DNA from: an uncultured Nesterenkonia sp.
Lineage (GTDB): Bacteria; Actinomycetota; Actinomycetes; Actinomycetales; Micrococcaceae
Direction of reading: 5' to 3'
Assembly: GCA_946221825.1 (NCBI GenBank)
Contig: CAMINA010000105.1
Span: 1 to 5,042, forward strand
Length of the DNA stretch: 5,042 nucleotides
This document shows, in pieces, positions 1 through 5,042 of the stretch. A model generated the notes under the pieces. It was not told the origin of the DNA and did no database searches. It saw only the letters and a program-made list of their open reading frames with translations. Every line of letters starts with the position of its first letter. Position 1 is the stretch's first letter. A program made the position numbers and the translations under genes.

Positions 1-3000
1 TGAAGACCCGTTCCACGGTCTGATCGACGTCGGCGATGATGTCCAGCAGGTCCTGTTTGGACTTCTTCAGGTCGGTCAGCTGCTCCTGCAGGTAGGTGTG
101 GCGCTCCTCAAGGGCGGCGTGCTCCTCCAACGCCAGGGGGTTGACCTTGCCCAGGGCTTTGAGATCTCGGCGTGCCTTCTCCAGACGCTTCTCCTGCTCA
201 GCCCGCACATAGGGGGTCCCCTGAGGCTCGCCCCCCTCAGCACCATCGCCAGTTTCTGTATCACCCGATTCGGCCTCGGGGTCGGGGATCGGCTGGTCCG
301 GACCGTAATGCTCGATGAGGTATTCGGGAGTCAGGCTGAGCTCGTCGCGTCCGCGCTGTTCGGCGGCCTCCAGCGCCAGGCGCAGCTCGGTGCGGGTGAG
401 CTCGGCCTGGTGCAGCCGGCCGGTGACGGCCTCGAGCTCCTCCGCCTCTCCGGAGCGCGCCTGCCGCAGCGTGCGCAGCTGCTCGGTAAGCTGCTGGTGC
501 TGCTGCTGGGTGGCTTCCTGAGCCGCGCGGGCCTGGTCCAGCACTGAGCTGAGACGCTCGACGGCGGCCTCCGCCTCGGCCTGCACCGCCTCGGCCTCCT
601 GCCCCCGCTTGTTCCGAGCCTCGGCGACCTTCCGGGCCTGCTCCCGCCGGTGCTCCTCAGCTTGGGCATTGCGCCGGAAGGAGGCGGCCCGTTCGAGCAT
701 CTGCTTATGCTGCTCCTCGGCGGCGCGCAGAGCCAGTCGGGCATCGACCTCCTCGCGCCGTCGGGCGGAGGCCTGTTCGGCGAGCTCGTCACGCAGCTGT
801 GTGGAGGGATCCTCTTCGATCTCCTCGTTCTGCGCGGCCTCCAGCCGCTGGGTGACCTCCTGGAGCTGCTCCTCGGCATCCTGCTTGGCCTGAGCCGCCT
901 CGGAGATCTCCTTCTGCGCAGAGCTGATGCGTTCCTCGGCGCGGGAGACCTCGGCGCTGAGCTGACCGAGCTGCTCGGTGATGGCGCTGAGCTCGGCGTC
1001 GTTGGCGTGGAGGGCCTCCATGGCTTCGGAGACCTCCAGCTCCGCCGCCGCGACCTGCGTGCCGGACTCCTCGGCCTGGGCGGTGATCTTCTGCAGGTCC
1101 TTCTCGGCCTGCTCGAGTGCGGCGGTGAGATCGTTGATCTGGGCGGTGATGGCCAGGTCAGAGTTCTCCAGCGCCGTACCGCCGATCCGTTCGCCGGTCC
1201 GCAGGATCACCCCGTCCGCGGTGACCGCGGTGCTCACCTCCGGGTGTCTCAGCAGAGTCTCTGCGCTGGGCTGATCAGCACAGAGCACGACGCCGGTCAG
1301 CGCGCTGCGCAGCGGCGCGGCCAGCTCCTCGGGCACAGTGATCGCTTCCAAGGCCCAGAGGGCGCCGTCGACCTCGGCGGGCAGCGCCGGGGGCACAGGG
1401 GCCGCCGGAGCACCGGGCTCCGGATAGACCAGGTGGGCGCGTCCGCCGTCCTGCTCGGCCAACCAGTGCAGGGCCCGGGCCGCGGACTCGGCGTCGGCGG
1501 TGACCAGCGCAGTGTCCAGGGAGCCCAGGACTGCGGCCAGGGCCTTCTCCCAGCCGGTGGTGATGGAGAGCTTCTCCGCCAGGGAGGCTTCGATGCCTGC
1601 GGCGTAGTCCTTCTGCAGGGCGGCGGCACCGTCGCGCGGGGTGCGGGCGGCCGAGAGTCCGGAGAGGCGTGCCCGGTCTTCGCTGACCGCGTTCTGGAGG
1701 CGGCGCTGTTCAGAGAGCAGTCCGTCGTAGGCCTGGCGCAGGCCGTCATAACGTTCTTGGGCGGTCTCGTAGGCGGCGTCGAGGCTCTCCTCGCCCGTTT
1801 CGATGCCGGCGACCTTCTGCTCCAGCTCGGCGAACTCTGAGCGGGCCCTCTCCTGGGAGGCCTGCGCGTGCTCCTGCTGCTCCACGGCACGGCGTCGTCG
1901 GGATTCGGCGGCATCGATGCGCCCCTGAGCGGTGTCCGCCTTGCCCTGGAGAGTGGCCAGGCCCGCCTTGCGGTCGGCGACGGCGCGCAGCTGTTCGGTC
2001 AGCCGGGTCTCTTCGGCCTTCAGCTGGGTCTCCGCCTGCTCCCGCTGGGCCGTGATGCTCTCCAGCCGGGCGGCGGCGTCGTCGACTTCGGCCTTCTGCT
2101 CCTGGGCCTGAGCCGTGACCTGCTCGGCCTGGGCCCGCAGGTCCTCCGGGTCCCGCCCGGAGGTGTCGACCACTGCGGAGGCGTAGAGGCTGCGGGCGCG
2201 CTCTGCGGCCAGGGAGGCCACTGAGCGCAGCCGCTCCTGGACCTGCTCGAGACGGTGGTGACCGCCCACCAGCTTCTCACCGCGCTGACGCAGAGCCTCG
2301 GCCTGCTGTGAGAGCGCGGAGATCTCGGCGTCCTGGCGCTCCAGCGAATCCTTGAGCTCGGCGGCGCGGGACCGGTCCGCCTCCTCCCCCTGGCTGGACT
2401 CGTTCAGAGCGGTGGCGGCCTGCAGCAGGTCATCGGCGATGAGCCGGGACAGGGCATCCCGGACATCATGTTGGATGCGCTGGGCACGGCGGGCCACTTT
2501 GGCCTGCCGGCCCAGCGGAGCCAGCTGCCGGGAGATCTCGCTGATCAGGTCTTCGAGCCGGTCCAGGTTGCCCTGCATGGAGTCGAGCTTGCGGACGGTC
2601 CGTTCGCGCCGGCGTCGGTGCTTGAGCACGCCGGCGGCCTCTTCGATGAAGCCGCGGCGCTGTTCTGGGGTGGCATGGAGGATCTGGTCCAGCTGCCCCT
2701 GGCCGACGATCACGTGCATCTCCCGGCCCAGACCCGAGTCGGAGAGCAGCTCCTGGATGTCGAGCAGGCGGCACTTCTGGCCGTTGATGGTGTATTCGGA
2801 GCCGCCGGTGCGGAACATGGTCCGGCTGATGGTGACTTCGGTGTACTCGATGGGCAGGGCGCCGTCGGTGTTGTCGATGGTCAGACTGACCGAGGCTCTG
2901 CCGAGGGGCTGGCGCTCGGCGGTGCCGGCGAAGATGACGTCCTCCATGGAGCCGCCGCGCAGTGTCTTGGCTCCCTGCTCACCCATCACCCAGGCCAGAG

Positions 3001-3127
3001 CGTCCACCACATTGGATTTGCCTGAGCCGTTGGGGCCCACCACTGCGGTCACGCCGGGCTCGAACTCGAAGGTCGTGGCAGAGGCGAAGGACTTGAAGCC
3101 GCGGATGGTCAGGGTCTTCAGATGCAC
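1..3127 (-). CDS. smc: Chromosome segregation protein SMC (3' end beyond the window)
   Basis: SMC is the ATPase core of bacterial condensin. It dimerises through its hinge, joins ScpA and ScpB, and compacts and separates chromosomes on the nucleoid. The frame is open for 1042 codons. The N-terminal head has Walker A GPNGSGKS at residues 31-38 and a Q-loop in VIVGQGQLDQIL (Q about 143). A first coiled coil runs from about 165 to 505. The hinge spans about 510-660, with GWEKALAAVLG from 525 and GERIGG at 645-650. The second coiled coil follows, then an acidic low-complexity linker at 948-971 and the conserved LGKVN motif at 992-996. The frame leaves the window at QTVERVF, so about 150 residues with the LSGG signature and Walker B are missing; relatives are about 1,190 long. 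The GTG at 3127 is chosen because an in-frame TGA lies four codons upstream (3139-3137) and the protein then starts as VHLKTLTIRGFKSF, as in relatives. No frameshift was seen. The call is firm. Confidence 0.97.
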   Translation of the reverse strand, partial: MHLKTLTIRGFKSFASATTFEFEPGVTAVVGPNGSGKSNVVDALAWVMGEQGAKTLRGGSMEDVIFAGTAERQPLGRASVSLTIDNTDGALPIEYTEVTISRTMFRTGGSEYTINGQKCRLLDIQELLSDSGLGREMHVIVGQGQLDQILHATPEQRRGFIEEAAGVLKHRRRRERTVRKLDSMQGNLDRLEDLISEISRQLAPLGRQAKVARRAQRIQHDVRDALSRLIADDLLQAATALNESSQGEEADRSRAAELKDSLERQDAEISALSQQAEALRQRGEKLVGGHHRLEQVQERLRSVASLAAERARSLYASAVVDTSGRDPEDLRAQAEQVTAQAQEQKAEVDDAAARLESITAQREQAETQLKAEETRLTEQLRAVADRKAGLATLQGKADTAQGRIDAAESRRRRAVEQQEHAQASQERARSEFAELEQKVAGIETGEESLDAAYETAQERYDGLRQAYDGLLSEQRRLQNAVSEDRARLSGLSAARTPRDGAAALQKDYAAGIEASLAEKLSITTGWEKALAAVLGSLDTALVTADAESAARALHWLAEQDGGRAHLVYPEPGAPAAPVPPALPAEVDGALWALEAITVPEELAAPLRSALTGVVLCADQPSAETLLRHPEVSTAVTADGVILRTGERIGGTALENSDLAITAQINDLTAALEQAEKDLQKITAQAEESGTQVAAAELEVSEAMEALHANDAELSAITEQLGQLSAEVSRAEERISSAQKEISEAAQAKQDAEEQLQEVTQRLEAAQNEEIEEDPSTQLRDELAEQASARRREEVDARLALRAAEEQHKQMLERAASFRRNAQAEEHRREQARKVAEARNKRGQEAEAVQAEAEAAVERLSSVLDQARAAQEATQQQHQQLTEQLRTLRQARSGEAEELEAVTGRLHQAELTRTELRLALEAAEQRGRDELSLTPEYLIEHYGPDQPIPDPEAESGDTETGDGAEGGEPQGTPYVRAEQEKRLEKARRDLKALGKVNPLALEEHAALEERHTYLQEQLTDLKKSKQDLLDIIADVDQTVERVF

Positions 3128-3139
3128 TGGACGGCTTCA

Positions 3140-3147
3140 CTCCCTCT
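3140..3147 (-). promoter_or_regulatory. Probable ribosome binding site of smc
   Basis: The minus strand reads AGAGGGAG here, a purine-rich Shine-Dalgarno-like stretch. Twelve bases separate it from the GTG at 3127, somewhat longer than ideal. No other start codon lies between it and that GTG in the smc frame, so it supports the chosen start. The rest of the 82-bp spacer up to the stop of the preceding gene shows no convincing promoter or terminator, so transcription from the ATPase gene into smc is possible. Confidence 0.55.
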
Positions 3148-3209
3148 CGTCTCGGCTGCACGGGCGACGGGCCCTGCCCATTCTGCCTTATTCATGCTCT
3201 GCACCGGGC

Positions 3210-4688
3210 TCAGACCCCACTGTGGATGCGCGGCAGATCCACCAGCTCCAGATCTTCACGGGCAGCGGCGGCCTGCTCCACATCCGGGGAGAATCCTGAG
3301 CGGGCGAAGAGCATCAGCTTCGCGTCTGAGGCCTCCGCACCCTTACCGACCAGGAGGGACCGGATCTTCTCCAGCCTGTCCACGTCAGAGGCGGTGCGCA
3401 CCTGGTCGGCGTCCTTGGCCTCTCCGATCACTCTGACCACAGGCCGGGCGGCCCACTTCCGCTGGCCGGCGGCGAGGGCCAGCACGTCAACCTCATGCTG
3501 GGCCTTCTCCCGGCTGTCATTGACCACAGTGGTGCCGACTTCCCCCACCGCACCGCCGAGGGTTTCTTTACCGGCATACCGTCGGACCCATTCGCGGGAC
3601 AGCGCCTCGAAGGCAGGCCCATAGAGCTGGGTGCGCAACGAGGTCTGGGAGTCATCCCATGCGGGGCCCGGGCGGCGATCCTCGAACAGCGAGAGCCGGG
3701 GGCTGACGACCAGATCGTGGAACTGGACGATCCGATCCGAGACCCGCAGACTCGGGCGCCGCTGGTTCAGCAGATCCTCTTCACGGGTGAGGAATCCTGC
3801 GGAGATCAGCACCTCCAGCGGATGCGCGAGGCTGCGAGCATCCCGTCCGACCACACCGCCGATCTTCGAGGGGGTCTTCGCCCCTGCCGCCACGGCGCTG
3901 AGGATGGAGAAATAGAGCGCCCGGTCCCTGATCCGCGGGTCTTCCCGGAGGAGATAGGCGGGCTCGGTGAAGAGGGCATGGCTTGGGTTGCAGACGGTCT
4001 CCAGGACCAGCTCCTCCAGCTCGCTGAGGGTCTGCGGGGAACGTGCGCCCAACAGATCCCGATAGCCGGGGACTCCTCCGAAGATCGAATAGAGCCTGAA
4101 CGCGGTCTCAGGATCCTCTATCCCGTAGTAGCCGGCCACGGTCCGGTAGTCGAACGGCCTCAGCAGCAGGTCCAGCTCCGCGCGGCCTCGCAACGGCTTG
4201 CTGCCGGAGAGGAGCTCCGACATCACGGCCAGGGCAGAGCCGCAGAGGATCACCCTCTTCTTGTCAGGCTGGTCCGCGCTGCGGCTCTCATCCACCATCT
4301 GCTGCAGCAGGGAAGGGATGGAGGCGCCTTGCGGATGGGCCAAGAGGTACGGGAGCTCATCGATGACGACCAGCGGCTCGGGTCCGGAGAGCGCCTGACG
4401 CAGGGCATGCTCCCAGTCACGCACCGCAAGGTCTCCGCGGTTCAGGCCTCTGGCCATCCCTACACTGTCGACGAAGCGTTGCAGGGCCGGGCCCTGCTCC
4501 TCTTCCACGGCCATGTGATAGATCCCGTGGTGAGCCTGGGCCAGGCGGCGCAGCAGGAAGCTCTTTCCCAGCCGCCGCCTGCCATACAGCACACCGATGC
4601 GCAGACCGGGAGCCTCGGAGCTGACGAACCGTTCCAGGTCCGCCCATTCGACATTGCGGTCGAAGAGATCTGCTGGCTTCATCCCCAC
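3210..4688 (-). CDS. COG1672-type AAA+ ATPase with winged-helix region and DUF234-like nuclease-fold C-terminus
   Basis: This is a predicted cytoplasmic ATPase of the archaeal-type ATPase family (ATPase_2, PF01637, with a DUF234-like tail, PF03008). Visible motifs are Walker A GRRRLGKS at residues 36-43, Walker B LVVIDE at 106-111, the strand VILCGSA at 146-152 (sensor-like), SKPLRGRA at 163-170 and GGVPGY at 204-209. Residues about 257-303 look like a winged helix-turn-helix. The C-terminal part carries FE at 360-361, EVD at 399-401 and GEAK at 422-425, which fits a PD-(D/E)XK nuclease-type active site. There is no signal peptide or membrane segment. Length suits the family. The GTG at 4688 and the ATG at 4682 are both possible starts; neither has a clear Shine-Dalgarno sequence. 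It lies 61 bp after the epimerase gene and 82 bp before smc. Members have no settled function; a DNA-directed role in defence or mobile-element biology is only inference. Family confidence is high, role confidence low. Confidence 0.88.
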   Translation of the reverse strand: MGMKPADLFDRNVEWADLERFVSSEAPGLRIGVLYGRRRLGKSFLLRRLAQAHHGIYHMAVEEEQGPALQRFVDSVGMARGLNRGDLAVRDWEHALRQALSGPEPLVVIDELPYLLAHPQGASIPSLLQQMVDESRSADQPDKKRVILCGSALAVMSELLSGSKPLRGRAELDLLLRPFDYRTVAGYYGIEDPETAFRLYSIFGGVPGYRDLLGARSPQTLSELEELVLETVCNPSHALFTEPAYLLREDPRIRDRALYFSILSAVAAGAKTPSKIGGVVGRDARSLAHPLEVLISAGFLTREEDLLNQRRPSLRVSDRIVQFHDLVVSPRLSLFEDRRPGPAWDDSQTSLRTQLYGPAFEALSREWVRRYAGKETLGGAVGEVGTTVVNDSREKAQHEVDVLALAAGQRKWAARPVVRVIGEAKDADQVRTASDVDRLEKIRSLLVGKGAEASDAKLMLFARSGFSPDVEQAAAAREDLELVDLPRIHSGV

Positions 4689-4694
4689 AGATTA
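4689..4694 (-). promoter_or_regulatory. Candidate -10 element of the ATPase gene (leaderless transcript possible)
   Basis: The minus strand reads TAATCT, a fair match to the TANNNT form of actinobacterial -10 boxes. A transcript starting seven bases beyond it would begin at about 4682, which is the ATG of the ATPase gene. An alternative, TAGTCT at 4702-4697, would place the start near the GTG at 4688. No good -35 hexamer lies at 16-18 bp for either. The missing Shine-Dalgarno sequence agrees with leaderless initiation, which is common in actinobacteria. This is inferred from spacing only. Confidence 0.35.
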
Positions 4695-4695
4695 C

Positions 4696-4732
4696 TAGAC
4701 TAACTACAGTTAGACTAGGTGCAGTTAGTCTA
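4696..4732. repeat. Three-copy 11-bp repeat forming an operator-like site upstream of the ATPase gene
   Basis: An 11-bp motif occurs three times in 37 bp. Copy 1 is on the minus strand at 4706-4696 (TAGTTAGTCTA). Copy 2 is on the plus strand at 4707-4717 (CAGTTAGACTA). Copy 3 is on the plus strand at 4722-4732 (CAGTTAGTCTA). Copies 1 and 2 abut head to head, giving CTAACT-AC-AGTTAG at 4700-4713. Copies 2 and 3 repeat directly with a 15-bp period. Copies 1 and 3 also give a perfect 10-bp inverted repeat (4696-4705 with 4723-4732). The spacer is visibly AT-rich against its surroundings and overlaps the likely promoter, so a repressor-binding site is the natural reading. The binding protein is unknown. 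Confidence 0.6.
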
Positions 4733-4749
4733 ACTTCCCAGCAGCTGCC

Positions 4750-5042
4750 TCACACCTGGGGGTCGAAGTCGTTCAGGCGGGTGCCTACCCCGAACATCTC
4801 CGCAATAGCCGCAACAGTCCGAGCAGCCGCCTGACCATCCCCATACGGGTTCACCGCATTGGCCATCGCCCGATACGACTCAGCAGAGTCGAACAGATTG
4901 CAGACCTCCTGGACCACCCGCTCCTCATCAGTACCGATCAGCCGGACCGTACCGGCATCGACCGCCTCAGGACGCTCCGTGTTCTCTCGCATCACCAACA
5001 CCGGCTTACCCAACGACGGCGCCTCCTCCTGGACCCCACCGG
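4750..5042 (-). CDS. wecB: UDP-N-acetylglucosamine 2-epimerase, C-terminal part (5' end beyond the window)
   Basis: The enzyme interconverts UDP-GlcNAc and UDP-ManNAc (EC 5.1.3.14) in the cytoplasm, supplying ManNAc units for cell-surface polysaccharide or teichoic-acid-like polymers. The visible 96 codons start with GGVQEEAPSLGKPVLVM, followed by TERPEAV, the hallmark of the WecB/MnaA family around its UDP-binding site (the SGG and the Glu of QEE in Escherichia coli WecB). NPYGDG, near the family's C-terminal end, is also present. About 270-290 N-terminal residues with the catalytic Asp, Glu and His lie off the right edge. The frame continues into the edge, so the TTG at 5013 is an internal Leu codon and not a start. 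Most codons end in G or T (GCG, GGT, GCT, GAT, TAT, ACT), unlike the C/G-ending use in smc, until the last dozen codons. This may point to a separate origin. In Gram-positives the gene is also called mnaA; the symbol is by family only. Confidence 0.93.
   Translation of the reverse strand, partial: GGVQEEAPSLGKPVLVMRENTERPEAVDAGTVRLIGTDEERVVQEVCNLFDSAESYRAMANAVNPYGDGQAAARTVAAIAEMFGVGTRLNDFDPQV

Noticed and set aside
1..1100. Repeated GAG/CTG-rich short motifs across the left third
   Set aside because: These are the degenerate Glu, Gln, Leu and Ala heptads of the SMC coiled coil. No exact tandem period or CRISPR-like spacing is present.
650..1840. A 396-codon open frame on the plus strand
   Set aside because: It lies wholly antisense to smc, is rich in Leu, Gly and Arg with no recognisable domain, and arises from the strong GC bias of smc codon third positions.
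2352..3299. A 315-codon open frame on the plus strand
   Set aside because: It is antisense to the smc N-terminal head and crosses the smc start into the ATPase gene. Its Ser/Arg-rich composition is typical of a shadow frame in GC-rich DNA.
3495..4703. A 402-codon open frame on the plus strand
   Set aside because: It is antisense to the ATPase gene, whose motifs are unmistakable. The plus-strand product shows no domain and would run through the operator-like spacer.
4696..4732. A transcription terminator after the epimerase gene
   Set aside because: The 10-bp arms are AT-rich, the loop is 17 bases and no T-run follows on the minus strand, so a regulatory repeat fits better than an intrinsic terminator.
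4750..5013. A separate small gene starting at TTG 5013
   Set aside because: The frame continues upstream to the window edge and encodes GGVQEEAPS, part of the epimerase family motif, so this is an internal segment of a longer gene.

Overview
The window is high-GC DNA with three protein-coding regions, all on the minus strand. Two run off the window edges. The first 46 residues of the SMC protein closely match the form I recall from Micrococcales, and Micrococcaceae-type organisms (Arthrobacter/Nesterenkonia-like) are the best guess. This placement is recalled from the protein, not from a search. Reading along the minus strand, the order is: the 3' end of a UDP-GlcNAc 2-epimerase gene (5042-4750), a 61-bp AT-rich spacer with a three-copy repeat, a complete gene for a COG1672-type ATPase with a C-terminal nuclease-like domain (4688-3210), an 82-bp spacer, and then smc (3127 to the left edge).

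The smc part (1-3127) is a single unbroken frame of 1042 codons. It encodes the N-terminal ATPase head, first coiled coil, hinge, second coiled coil and the start of the C-terminal head. The LSGG signature and Walker B should lie just past position 1. The long plus-strand open frames over this gene are compositional shadows.

The middle gene (492 codons from GTG, 490 from ATG) has Walker A, Walker B, a winged-helix-like middle region and a DUF234-like C-terminal region with PD-(D/E)XK-like residues. Its biological role is unknown. It seems to lack a Shine-Dalgarno sequence, and its upstream spacer holds an 11-bp motif three times, two copies inverted and one direct. That looks like an operator, so this is the most interesting part of the window.

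The right-edge gene is the last 96 codons of a WecB/MnaA-family epimerase, which makes UDP-ManNAc for surface polysaccharide. Its codon use favours third-position G and T, unlike smc. Together, the epimerase and the ATPase gene directly upstream of smc suggest an accessory or rearranged junction next to a core chromosome-maintenance gene. The three genes need not work together. No RNA genes, CRISPR arrays, insertion sequences or tRNA-type attachment sites were seen. No stretch over 300 bases lacks a gene.
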